From Stephanodiscus triporus (lineage: Eukaryota > Bacillariophyta > Thalassiosirophyceae > Thalassiosirales > Thalassiosiraceae), in the NCBI GenBank assembly GCA_036939755.1, contig JALLAZ010001366.1, forward strand, positions 1 to 12,486: a DNA stretch of 12,486 nucleotides, in the 5' to 3' direction. The first letter of the stretch is position 1. The number at the start of each line of letters is the position of its first letter. A program made the translations under genes and the position numbers. The notes under the pieces are model-generated. The model was not told where the DNA came from, made no database searches, and saw only the letters and a list, made by a program, of their open reading frames with translations. Below are positions 1 to 7,637 of this stretch, piece after piece.

Positions 1-235
1 CTGCAGGCTTAGTACGGTCCCGTGCAAAGCCGCCTCCCTCAGGCGAGAAATCGCCACCGATCTGGGTAGGGCCCCGGATCAACGGCTGAGAGGAGGAGTT
101 TGACAGCACCCCACCACCGAGACGGACATGGGCGGACGCTTGTATCACGCGGGCGCCCACAGCCCCGTCTCGGAACAAACTCACTTCACCAGTGAAACTA
201 CCACGGTCAAAATATAATTTGCCATAGGCACGTCG
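1..235 (-). CDS. candidate partial reading frame, unknown function
   Basis: After a TAA at 238-236 the minus strand is open for about 78 codons to the window edge. It reads as ordinary, non-repetitive protein, for example FDRGSFTGEVSLFRDG followed by GARVIQASAHVRLGGG. There is no ATG near its beginning, so if real it continues from an upstream exon or is a fragment. A CTAAC branch-like word at 239-235 followed by TAG at about 199-197 could be a 3' splice site. An open frame of this length is not rare by chance across six frames, and strong inverted repeats lie inside it, so non-coding terminal sequence of the neighbouring retroelement is equally possible. I recognise no family. Confidence 0.25.
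42..55. repeat. perfect 5-bp hairpin with 4-nt loop
   Basis: GGCGA-GAAA-TCGCC. Read on the plus strand the loop is a GNRA (GAAA) tetraloop, a very stable RNA motif. Read on the minus strand, the sense of all genes here, the loop is TTTC. Confidence 0.6.
117..173. repeat. compound inverted repeat, two-part stem
   Basis: Outer arms CCGAGACGG (117-125) and CCGTCTCGG (165-173) are perfectly complementary over 9 bp. Inside them TGGGCG (129-134) pairs with CGCCCA (154-159), separated from the outer stem by asymmetric internal loops of 3 and 5 nt. The 19-nt apical loop could add three more pairs. The fold is possible on either strand. It sits beyond the 3' end of the recombinase gene and may belong to the terminal region of the DIRS-type element, but that link is inferred. 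Confidence 0.6.
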
Positions 236-266
236 TTAGAGACGGTTTTAGATAGACGTGTATTCC

Positions 267-314
267 AGACAGGTCTGATGAAATAGAAAACTAGACAGAA
301 CTAGACAGGTCTGA
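267..314. repeat. short direct and tandem repeats downstream of recombinase gene
   Basis: The 12-mer AGACAGGTCTGA occurs at 267-278 and again at 303-314. Between and overlapping them AACTAGACAG is present twice in tandem at 289-308. Each 12-mer contains AGAC..GTCT arms. Such repeats in the region 3' of the recombinase would fit the terminal repeats of a DIRS-type element, but I could not match them to the 5' end. Confidence 0.55.
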
Positions 315-334
315 CGACATCCCCGGTCGTCAGA
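310..334. repeat. perfect 9-bp hairpin downstream of recombinase gene
   Basis: TCTGACGAC (310-318) and GTCGTCAGA (326-334) are exact reverse complements around a 7-nt loop. GACATCCCCG, which overlaps the first arm and fills the loop, recurs 24 nt on at 340-349. The hairpin lies about 200 nt past the recombinase stop, where a 3' UTR or terminal repeat of the element is expected. Confidence 0.6.
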
Positions 335-438
335 TAGAAGACATCCCCGATGCCAAGCATATTGAGAGATTGAGAGAGAAAGAGATAGGACGATATCCCA
401 CGCCGAATACTGTCGTGCAGTTAGGGCAGAGTATGTCA

Positions 439-454
439 GCCACCGAGCGGTGGC
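439..454. repeat. 6-bp hairpin 3' of recombinase gene
   Basis: GCCACC-GAGC-GGTGGC is a perfect short stem with a 4-nt loop, about 75 nt downstream of the recombinase stop codon. Together with 310-334 it makes the interval 300-460 unusually rich in exact inverted repeats. No coding sequence I would support lies in 240-529. Confidence 0.5.
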
Positions 455-529
455 GTCATTATAGCGGCCAGCAGGCGTGGGAGAAAGAAACATGGATAGG
501 CGGGCAGATAGGCTGGGAGTGATGAGCTC

Positions 530-1773
530 CTACATCACCGCGCCCGTTACAGGAGCAGAGTAGTCCGCATTGACGCACGCATCCGTGATATCACTGAATG
601 CGTTTCCCGAAACATTGACGAAGCCAAACTTAGTTTTCATGTCTCGAGACATGCCACTTGAGAAGCAGGCGAGTTCGTTCCGCACATATTCCTTGAACGT
701 GGCTCCTCGCCACCGTCCCATTTTTTGTATCTGAGTGTCCGAATAACCAGAGAGGGCTAAGGCATTGGCGCCGCCACTCCGTAGAGAGTGAGTGTTGATC
801 CGCTCAATCGGGATCCCCTTGACAAGAGGGTATTCAAGAGCCATTGCCGCCTGTTTGAGAGCCGAGCTGATGTGGTCCGAGGTGACATCAAATCGTTTGC
901 CCGCATGGTAGTACGCGGATAGAATAGTGCGATTAGTGGCGCCATGAGTTTGCAGATGCACACACCGGCGACCGAGAGCGCGGACCGGACAGTGGATTGG
1001 GTCTCCATTAGATTCTTGGTAGACACAGACACCCTTCCACCCATTTTTCTGATTGTCCAGCTTCATAGTAGCTCCCTCGGCCGCCAGAATGAGGTCCGCT
1101 GGGGCATCACGTGGGAGGCACCGTAACTGCCCCTGGGCATCCTTTGCGAAGAATGTGATGTCCCCCAACTTGAATTCCTCGGTCTGTTTGGAGTTGTTCC
1201 GTGCGCCTTTTGTAGTGTATTCGCCTATGCGTAACAAATAATAGAAAGCAATCATTGTGAGGTCGCCAATGGCGTGATCAAGCTCCCGAGCGTCGGGTTC
1301 GAGGCCCCGTTTGACGAGAAATTCAGGTATGTCCGCCTCCACAGGAAGTTGCTTCACGGTGGGGGGGTCAGCTTTTCGAAATCCATCGAGCATTTGTTGC
1401 AGCCGCGGTAACAGTTTTTCAGAGCCCACTATTTTGGTGGGATTGTTGTTCGTGGCCAAGGCGATCGCCTGGCCAACGGACGTGATTGCGCTAGATACGC
1501 TGCCAGCTTGTACTTGTTTTCCGCGACCGTAGTATCCTGTGCGGACGCGGCCTGCGAATCCTTTGAGGAGGCCGACTCTGGTGGAGAACGAGGTCTCCTG
1601 TAAGAAAGGGTCCACTCCCAGAGGCGCGCAGAAGGCGGCCCAGCGCTCCCAACAATTTTCCCTGCCTTTGGTAGTCGCCGCCACTCGTCCAGCGTAAAAT
1701 CCATCGTCAGCAACACGGAAGTCACGCGCGTACTGATCTTTGAGGAAAGCTGGAAGACGTTCCAAGAGCTCTG
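530..1773 (-). CDS. tyrosine recombinase of DIRS-type element
   Basis: This enzyme would integrate the circular DNA copy of the retrotransposon in the nucleus, replacing the DDE integrase of LTR elements. All core catalytic positions are visible. Counting from the TTG codon at 1765, they are Arg179 in LLRIGEYT, the box II His326-Ser-Leu-Arg329 in NTHSLRSGGAN, Trp352 in GRWRG and nucleophile Tyr360 in KEYVRNEL. A lysine-containing stretch around 235-244 may supply the beta-hairpin Lys. The N-terminal part (about 36-120) looks like a SAM-like core-binding domain. The frame opens after a TGA at 1776-1774, and there is no ATG until codon 125 (about 1393), well inside the N-terminal domain. Translation therefore probably needs a frame change from the overlapping RNase H frame, a spliced RNA or a non-AUG start. 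It overlaps RNase H by about 340 nt. The catalytic frame appears intact although the RT of this copy is not. Confidence 0.9.
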
Positions 1774-2820
1774 GTCAGGTAGGGGGAAAGTAGAGTTGAA
1801 CAAGGTGAGTAAATCATCGTTAGTTTTGCACATCCACCGAGGTTCACTGCCGAACGACCGTGAGGGGATGTCTGTCATTGAGTTTTCTTCCCCCGCAATA
1901 TGGAGGGGGGTGATAGGGCACGCGCCGTTCAACTTTAGCCGGAGGGCTAGGGCGCGAATGAGATGGGCCGAGACTAGTGACCCGCGCGTGGCGAGGCGGC
2001 GGACCCAGCCGACAGTGGGCGAGTTGTCACTGAACAACGCAACGTGTTTCTCACGTAGGTTGCCGCACACCGATTCCATAACCAGCCAGAGGAATAGCAA
2101 GCCGGCCATTTCCAAATCTGAGTTCGTGATCCTCCCCGAGTGGTAAGCCTCCTTTACCTCGGCCGACCACTCCCATCGAAACACTGTGGGAGTGCACGCC
2201 TCCGCTTCACCAAAAATGACACCGCCCACGCCGTGTGACGACGCGTCGCAGACTCCAATATAGTCTGGCCACCCGCTGACCAGCTCGCGGCAACGGGTCG
2301 GCGCGTCCGAGGACTCGCGTAGAAGCGTGCGGCACCCCGCTATTGCAGCTTGTAGCACCGCATTCCGATGTAAAAACACTAGTAGGGGTTTCATCTGGAG
2401 AATCTTATTGCATGGGGTGAGTAGACCCCGCCCAGCTGGTATAGCCAAGAAAGCGTGACGGAGTTTGGCTATAATTGATTCGAACTCCCTGAAAGGGATA
2501 CCCGCCGTGCCATTTCGGCTCGCGCGTAGCCAGCTGTGGAGCACGGTGAGCAGGTGGGCGCGCTTGGCATCCTCTAGCCACAGCGTCTTAGCCACCCCAT
2601 CAAATTCAAAACCGAGTATAGTTTTCGTAGGGGCATATTCTCCCTCGAGCTTCTTCAGCTTGTTTTCCGAGATTGGATCGTTAGAGTCGATGTCGTCGGC
2701 CGGGAACACATCGTGAATACCCATCATGGTGCCTGTGCTCACATGTCGCAGCTGTTCCCGAGATGTCGGGATGACGAGGCTGACAAAGTCGTCGACGTAC
2801 ACCTCCAGCAGATAACGAAA

Positions 2821-2836
2821 TGCCCTGCCCGATCTG
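2821..2836 (-). other. inferred deletion/frameshift junction inside the RT
   Basis: Upstream of this point RT reads in the Gag frame to LVVPTSLQIG. Downstream the sense frame is FRYLLEVYVDDF, one register away. In related RTs these two motifs are separated by some tens of residues that include the palm motif B, so sequence is missing, not just shifted. A tandem pentamer TGCCC-TGCCC lies at 2821-2830, which could be a microhomology footprint. The size of the missing part cannot be read from this window. Confidence 0.75.
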
Positions 2837-4119
2837 GAGGGAGGTGGGGACCACGAGGAGACACGGGCTCCCTGGGCTCTGCGGCAAAACATACGAGAAA
2901 TTCCATTCCGCGCCCTCTTCTGCGTCCATCCGCCAGAAACCGTCTTTTATGTCCCACTTTGCCATGAAAATCCGTGCGTCATCCTCCGTTTCTGCAAAGG
3001 CATGTATCACGCGAGACAGAGAGTGACCAAGCTGGTCGATCGCGCCTTTTGGGGCCATCTTCACCGTCGTTGAGTTGACGGACGGGATTACCTGTCCCGG
3101 CGCCAAGCGCAAGTGAAAGGACAGGTCCAGGATAGACCGAAATTGTTTGGATTTGTGGGGGATTGCCGCAATTGGCGAGATTTTGAGTTCGGTGGGGGGG
3201 TCGTCCTTGATGGCGTCCCACGCCACGAGTTTTGCCTGCCCTATGCGAACTTTTTCGTCAACTTCTGCCTTAAAATGTGCTATCGCCTCGTCAGAGAGTG
3301 CGGAGCGATGAGGACCCCGGTCAATGGCAGCCTGCATCTCGTCGCACGTCCACGGTTTGCCGGTCCTAGTGGGGCACCCATATGTCGCCCATTCAGTGAG
3401 TATGTCGGCGGCGGGGTGATGTAACGCCAATCCCGAGGGGCACATTTCACCCCGGTGAGTTTCGAGAGGAGCCACCGGGTCGGGGAGGTCATATTCCCCT
3501 TTGTATACTGTCCATTGTGTCGTCTGAGGTTGACGAGCGAGCAGGGCTCGGCGCCGCCGCTTATTTTCAATGCGGTGCAGGGGTGTATCCGCTCCTGTCA
3601 CGCGTGCGCCCGTCGCCTCTAGTTGCGGCGGATCAAGTCCGGGGAAGAGTGCTGGTGGGGGCTGTAGCGACATCCCCTCAATAGTTCTCCGCGGCGGAGC
3701 TGGATCGCTTGTGGTCCGGTCCCTGTTACCCGCGGGCTCCACGTTCATTGCCGCGTTGCGCTTCCCACCCTCATAGTGCGTTGTCGGCCCCGTCAACTCG
3801 CCAGACTCACTGACAGGGAAACCCCCAGTAGACGCCTCCGGAGGAGACAATAACTCACCTTCTGCCCCGTCGAGCAGGGGCGCCTGTGCCGTGAGGTTCG
3901 GATTTCGTTCCCCTTCCGAACCCCACCATTTCTCTCCCCGTGAGTAGCCTATATTCTCTTTCTCTACCTGCGGGATAATTCGTGTCCGTGCCCGACGTAG
4001 TGCTTCATGTGGGTTTGCAAGTAATTTTTCCGTTAGCGTTAAAGGGGTGGTGGCCCATTTGTGGTTCCCGCCCCGTTCTTCCTGTGATCCTATTTTTTCC
4101 CGAACGCAACCGTTCCGAG

Positions 4120-4146
4120 CCCCTACACCCTCCCCCCATTCCCCCC
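4120..4146 (-). promoter_or_regulatory. RNA G-quadruplex motif downstream of the Gag UGA
   Basis: On the minus strand (the mRNA sense) the order is six G, AAT, six G, A, three G, TGTA, four G. That satisfies the G3+ N1-7 quadruplex rule four times. It begins 19 nt after the in-frame UGA at 4168-4166. A C-rich tract just before the UGA (4192-4175) can instead pair partly with it, starting with ACACCC (4192-4187) against GGGTGT (4130-4125), leaving the stop codon in the loop. Either structure sits where ribosome-stalling elements act; its function is inferred. Confidence 0.5.
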
Positions 4147-4165
4147 GTATACCAGGGAGACCCCG

Positions 4166-4168
4166 TCA
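4166..4168 (-). promoter_or_regulatory. UGA between Gag and Pol, candidate readthrough stop
   Basis: The Gag stop and the pol open frame are in the same register: 4166 and the end of the RT frame at 2681 differ by a multiple of three. No ATG occurs in the 139 codons after the stop. The stop is followed by CGG. UGA-CGG is a known readthrough context in some plant RNA viruses, usually with a downstream RNA structure. Because this copy is already damaged in RT, a simple nonsense mutation remains an alternative. Confidence 0.5.
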
Positions 4169-6997
4169 CGCCGTGGGAGGGGTGGGGGGTGTTGCCCCCA
4201 CCGCGCCTCTGCCGCGGCCTCCGCCCCTAGGGCGTTTGCGAGTTGGGGACGAGGGGCGTGTTACCATCGCCGTCACACCCGCCTGAAGCGCCGCCACTAC
4301 CTCGTCGGCCTGAGCGTCCGTGAGTGTCCCTTTTGGGATATGCCCCCCAGCATACGAGCATTGGGCGCCGTAGGGGCACGAGGCAATGGAGTGCAACCAG
4401 CAGACCCCGTTAGGATATGCTTCGAGGCGGGGGAGGCTATCGAAGCGTTTTCCGCCCTCAGTGAGTATGCTGCTCACCGAGCAGCGTCCGCGATACTTTG
4501 ACAGGAGAGGCTCCATCATCGCCTGAATCTTTGGGTGTCGAGTCTCCTCCCAATTTGCCGGCCGCCAATTGTATGGCGTGAGTGGCGGTTTAACACCCCC
4601 TGGGGGAGGTACCCAAGGGGTCGGAGGGCCTGACGGAGTGCCAGGTGGGATGTGGTAACCTCCTCCGCCCCCTTTTCCCGGGTAGTACCCCTGCTGACCC
4701 TGATATGGATCCGGCGTCGCCCACTCCGCTGGGAAATTGTGACGCTGTATCTTGATGCCATGCTTAATTGCAATGAAATCCCCCTCGAGCGTAGATACCG
4801 GGAACTGGAGATACTGTCCCTGCTCCACAAAGTCATCCGCCAGCTTGATGTCATCGAAATATGATCGGGTGTCCACAATGATTGCCCATATGATGCGGCG
4901 TACAACCTCCGGGGAGTACGCCTGCTTGTTCTGCATTGAGAAAGGGTGGCTCAGGATCTGGAGGATAGACATCATCGATCGATAGAGATCGCATCCCCCC
5001 CCGAAGAGGGTGAAGAGGAGGGCGCAGAACGTGGAGATGTTCGAGCGGAGTTCCCCAAAATCATGGGGTGGGTGGCACACATCCTTGCTTTTGGCCTGTT
5101 TGATGACCTCGACGTACGTCGCGTTGCCTTTTGTGGCATCCCACACCTCCTCCTGCCGTCGCAGATCTTCGAGATGTGCGGATGTCGGCGCCCGACATTT
5201 CAAGATGGATATCCCCTTGTCGGCCGAGGAATAGAGAGCCGTGCTGTCCCCTGGGTTGAAACGGAGAGCGATCCACTCATCAAGCGTCTTATTATCGAAA
5301 TACACCCCTTCTTCGATCCAGCATCGCTGCCCATCGGCCCAGCGGATCATCTCGCCCTTGATTGTGCGGCGGAGGTAGTCGTAGTTAGGTATCTTCGACG
5401 ATTTGAATAAGCGCCATATTTTGGTGAGGTACGCCACGTTCATTGCGCCGTGGAAACCCAGGAGGGTGGCAATCTGGTCCTGGGTGTACGGCTTTGCATC
5501 GTCGCTCGCCCCAGTGCCCGCGAGTTGCGGTGGGCCCGCCTTGGCCACATTTTGCATTGCCACACCAAGGCCTTTTCCAACCTCGGAGGCGATGATGCCA
5601 GACATGTTTTGTACCACTGCCATATTACCCTGGATCCCAACCGTAGTGCTTGTGCTCGTGAGGTCGGGGCGACGCCCAAGCGACGCATCAAGTCTTTCGG
5701 TAACCCAGCGGAGGATAAGGTGGTCATTCGAGAGAAGGGGATCCGTGCGCACGGCCAGGAATGGCTTGCGCTTCGTCGGGTCGCCCCCACCATCATCCCG
5801 CTGGGCCGCGACAAGGAGCCACGTTTGGACAAGCTTCCAGTCGTCCCCGTTATCGAGTGAGGTTGCGTCACTCCCCAAGTGCCGCTCGATGGCTGCAAGC
5901 AATTCGTGGGGCATGACTGATCCGTTAAACTCCTGATAGAGCTTTGCCGCCCAGAGAGGCAGGGCCAATAATTTTGGGACGTGACGTTCGACCCGCGCCC
6001 CATCGGCAGGCAACGGGTCCCAGAAGTTTCCGTACTCGCCGCGGTTGTCCGCATACCATTCGGCAATCTTCGCCTTGTCCTCGCAGATGTGACACTTGAC
6101 CCAGGCAAGGGCAATGGGCGGGAGGATGACCGGGGTACACTCGCGCGTACTCGTACGATCCCCAATGAAGAGAACGAGCTTGCCATGATACGAGGCGACA
6201 TCCGTCGTCGTGGAGTAGATGCACGATAGGCTGTGCCCCATGACGAGGAAAGCCTCGCCCGGCTGCATGTACACGTAGAACTGCAAGCCCGATGACCCCG
6301 TGGCTTCCATCTTCCATACGGCCAATTTATTTTTATCGCCGTCGACATCCCGTTGCCAGCGAAGGTTCCGGGCGGTGTCGGCGTCCGTCAAGAGGGGGGC
6401 AAGGCGTTCGAGCGCGCTAGCTATGCCCGAGTACTCCTCCTGCGGCTGGGCGTTTATGGGGCCCGCACCGGCGGGGGTGTGAGTCCTCCCCGCTCCCGCG
6501 CCACCCTGAGTAGCAGGTGGTTGAACAGCGATTTGTGCACCGCCCTGAGGCTGAGGCACGATCGGCGGCGGCGGGGCCACGGGGGGGCCACCGTTCCTTT
6601 GAGTCATGATGTCGTGAGGGCCAGCCATCCTAGGGTGCGCCAAGAGCGGGTCGACTCCCTGGCCGCCTCGAGGGGGCGCGGGCATAGGCGCCCCGCCTCC
6701 AGCCCCTATGTCCTGATAGCTGTCTGCACTGCCCGTCGAAAATATGGCCATTCGTCGGGCCTCGTACTCTGCGGGGCTGAACGCACGGCCGCGGGCGGAT
6801 GAGCGACCGGCCGGGGGAAAATAGTCTCTGCCGTCGTCCGCCATGTCGTATTCTTGGTCGTCTTCAAACGATATCCCTCGCCTAGGATCCCCCCCAAGAC
6901 CCAGGGGGCGGCGAGGAGGTTGGTTGCCTCTCCCGGCGCCGCCACCGCCTCCGCCATTTCCTCCTCCCCACGCGAAACGGTTAAAAAGGTTGGACAT
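4166..6997 (-). CDS. Gag-like protein of DIRS-type element
   Basis: This is a 943-residue structural protein expected to package the element RNA. The ATG at 6997-6995 has an A at -3 and is preferred to anything upstream, because the open frame before it is only the shadow of the small ORF. Residues 1-200 are rich in Gly, Pro and Arg and look disordered, starting MSNLFNRFAWGGG. A long globular middle follows (about 200-770). It contains a helical stretch around YLTKIWRLFKSSKIPNYDYL and another around CALLFTLFGGG that could be capsid-like. A Gly/Pro-rich linker comes next, then a CCCH-type finger with Cys866, Cys874, Cys880 and His886 (C-x7-C-x5-C-x5-H), and a basic tail with RKRPR near 920 that could bind RNA or serve in nuclear import. 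The first 17 nt overlap the end of the small basic ORF. Assignment to Gag rests on position, size and the finger, not on sequence identity to a named Gag. Confidence 0.75.
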   Translation of the reverse strand: MSNLFNRFAWGGGNGGGGGGAGRGNQPPRRPLGLGGDPRRGISFEDDQEYDMADDGRDYFPPAGRSSARGRAFSPAEYEARRMAIFSTGSADSYQDIGAGGGAPMPAPPRGGQGVDPLLAHPRMAGPHDIMTQRNGGPPVAPPPPIVPQPQGGAQIAVQPPATQGGAGAGRTHTPAGAGPINAQPQEEYSGIASALERLAPLLTDADTARNLRWQRDVDGDKNKLAVWKMEATGSSGLQFYVYMQPGEAFLVMGHSLSCIYSTTTDVASYHGKLVLFIGDRTSTRECTPVILPPIALAWVKCHICEDKAKIAEWYADNRGEYGNFWDPLPADGARVERHVPKLLALPLWAAKLYQEFNGSVMPHELLAAIERHLGSDATSLDNGDDWKLVQTWLLVAAQRDDGGGDPTKRKPFLAVRTDPLLSNDHLILRWVTERLDASLGRRPDLTSTSTTVGIQGNMAVVQNMSGIIASEVGKGLGVAMQNVAKAGPPQLAGTGASDDAKPYTQDQIATLLGFHGAMNVAYLTKIWRLFKSSKIPNYDYLRRTIKGEMIRWADGQRCWIEEGVYFDNKTLDEWIALRFNPGDSTALYSSADKGISILKCRAPTSAHLEDLRRQEEVWDATKGNATYVEVIKQAKSKDVCHPPHDFGELRSNISTFCALLFTLFGGGCDLYRSMMSILQILSHPFSMQNKQAYSPEVVRRIIWAIIVDTRSYFDDIKLADDFVEQGQYLQFPVSTLEGDFIAIKHGIKIQRHNFPAEWATPDPYQGQQGYYPGKGGGGGYHIPPGTPSGPPTPWVPPPGGVKPPLTPYNWRPANWEETRHPKIQAMMEPLLSKYRGRCSVSSILTEGGKRFDSLPRLEAYPNGVCWLHSIASCPYGAQCSYAGGHIPKGTLTDAQADEVVAALQAGVTAMVTRPSSPTRKRPRGGGRGRGAVGATPPTPPTA

Positions 6998-7565
6998 TTT
7001 GTTCGCCCTGCACCTCCTGAAACACCCACTCCGCTCCTGGCGCGAAGATTGCGCGAACCCACTCAGGGGGTATTTGTGTATGGGGGGGGGGTAGAGGTGT
7101 GTCCCGCCAGGCCAAGTACTTGCGGAGAACGGCCTCGTCGACTGCGCGGTCGTGGCTCCAGCAAGTATCGATGCTGACGCTCCCGTCCCGTTCTGTCGTC
7201 CCGTAACCCAGGGTGTATTCGCCCGTGTCTTCGTTGAGGCGTAGCCACTTCCAGCGATCGCGCCGGGTTTTTCCCACGGAAAAATATGGCACCGTGTGCT
7301 CGAGGCGCGCAAATGTGCTCAGTTGCTGGGTGGAGAGTTCCCCGGGTGCCCCTTTTCGAGGGAAGTGCACCTTGTGACTATCGCCGAGGACTTTAATACA
7401 GATCGCGATGATCCTGCGCTGAGAGGCAAGGTTGTCGCGGTCGGGTGTTTTGTTGTCTGCTAGACGGCGACTGCGACGGAGGGCGTCGTTCGTCCAGATG
7501 CTCGCGGATTGCGCGAGGCGGAGGCTTCGACGAGGGTTGCGAGGGCTGTACCTTTTTGATGGCAT
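6981..7565 (-). CDS. small basic protein encoded ahead of Gag, unknown function
   Basis: This frame of 194 codons starts at the ATG at 7565-7563. The frame is open upstream to a TAA near 7703 but has no other ATG. The N-terminal third is strongly basic, with RRSLRLA and RRSRRLADNK, and may bind nucleic acid or carry a nuclear signal. The rest looks folded and rich in aromatic residues: VPYFSVGKTRRDRWKWLRL, then LGYGTTERDGSVSIDTCWSH and LRKYLAWRDTPLPPP. Its stop (6981-6983) lies 17 nt inside Gag in another register, so a ribosome finishing here meets the Gag ATG in the last codons, a layout compatible with coupled or leaky translation. DIRS elements are usually described with Gag as the first ORF, so this is an extra. 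I recognise no domain; an N-terminal Gag piece split off by a frameshift is the main alternative. Confidence 0.65.
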   Translation of the reverse strand: MPSKRYSPRNPRRSLRLAQSASIWTNDALRRSRRLADNKTPDRDNLASQRRIIAICIKVLGDSHKVHFPRKGAPGELSTQQLSTFARLEHTVPYFSVGKTRRDRWKWLRLNEDTGEYTLGYGTTERDGSVSIDTCWSHDRAVDEAVLRKYLAWRDTPLPPPHTQIPPEWVRAIFAPGAEWVFQEVQGEQNVQPF

Positions 7566-7637
7566 CCGCGTCTGTTTTGTTAAATTCTTTTTTGTGCTGG
7601 GCCGAGAGGTCCTGCGCCGACGAAAGGGGGAAAGCAC

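Larger units (their letters stand above)
1429..4165 (-). pseudogene. DIRS-type pol: reverse transcriptase-RNase H, broken by internal deletion/frameshift
   Basis: This encodes the polymerase that copies the element RNA and the RNase H that removes it. From 4165 to about 2830 the frame is the same as Gag and holds the first RT motifs: ISPIAAIPHKSKQFRSILDL (about 3110-3180), the motif A aspartate in AKWDIKDGFWRM (about 2930-2965), then LVVPTSLQ. At about 2825-2835 the frame changes and the YVDD motif follows almost at once (about 2790). The fingers/palm stretch normally lying between these motifs is absent. In the second frame, counting from 2892, YVDD is at 32-35 and RNase H shows Asp216 (CDAS), Glu261 (DLEMAG), Asp289 (SDNS) and Asp341 (MTDIPSR). 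The C-terminal tail overlaps the recombinase gene. The first in-frame ATG is at 3748, 139 codons into the open frame, so the natural product is probably a Gag-Pol fusion made through the UGA. Confidence 0.85.

Noticed and set aside
275..290. CTGATGA followed closely by GAAA, like a hammerhead ribozyme core
   Set aside because: Only four bases separate the two boxes, so there is no stem II, and no matching stems I and III are visible. The nearby CTGACGA at 311 lacks a properly placed GAAA.
248..493. 81-codon minus-strand frame after the recombinase
   Set aside because: It runs through the hairpins and repeats of the 3' region and reads as low-information sequence; no domain or context supports it.
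1429..1773. Programmed -1 slippery site for recombinase expression
   Set aside because: The A/G-rich words such as GGGAAAA are in the wrong phase; no canonical heptamer fits, so no site is annotated.
1429..1800. A methyltransferase domain as in DIRS-1
   Set aside because: The stretch between RNase H and the recombinase is too short and shows no methyltransferase motifs.
4946..5936. Plus-strand open frames of 154 and 177 codons within the Gag region
   Set aside because: They are antisense shadows of the long Gag frame, which has the finger, the ATG context and the gene order on its side.
5440..6348. 302-codon minus-strand frame inside Gag
   Set aside because: Ser/Arg/Pro-rich out-of-register reading of Gag with no recognisable motif and no conserved order.
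6998..7312. N-terminal extension of Gag by 105 codons
   Set aside because: This stretch is an out-of-register reading of the small basic ORF; the ATG at 6997 has a better context and a coherent protein follows it.
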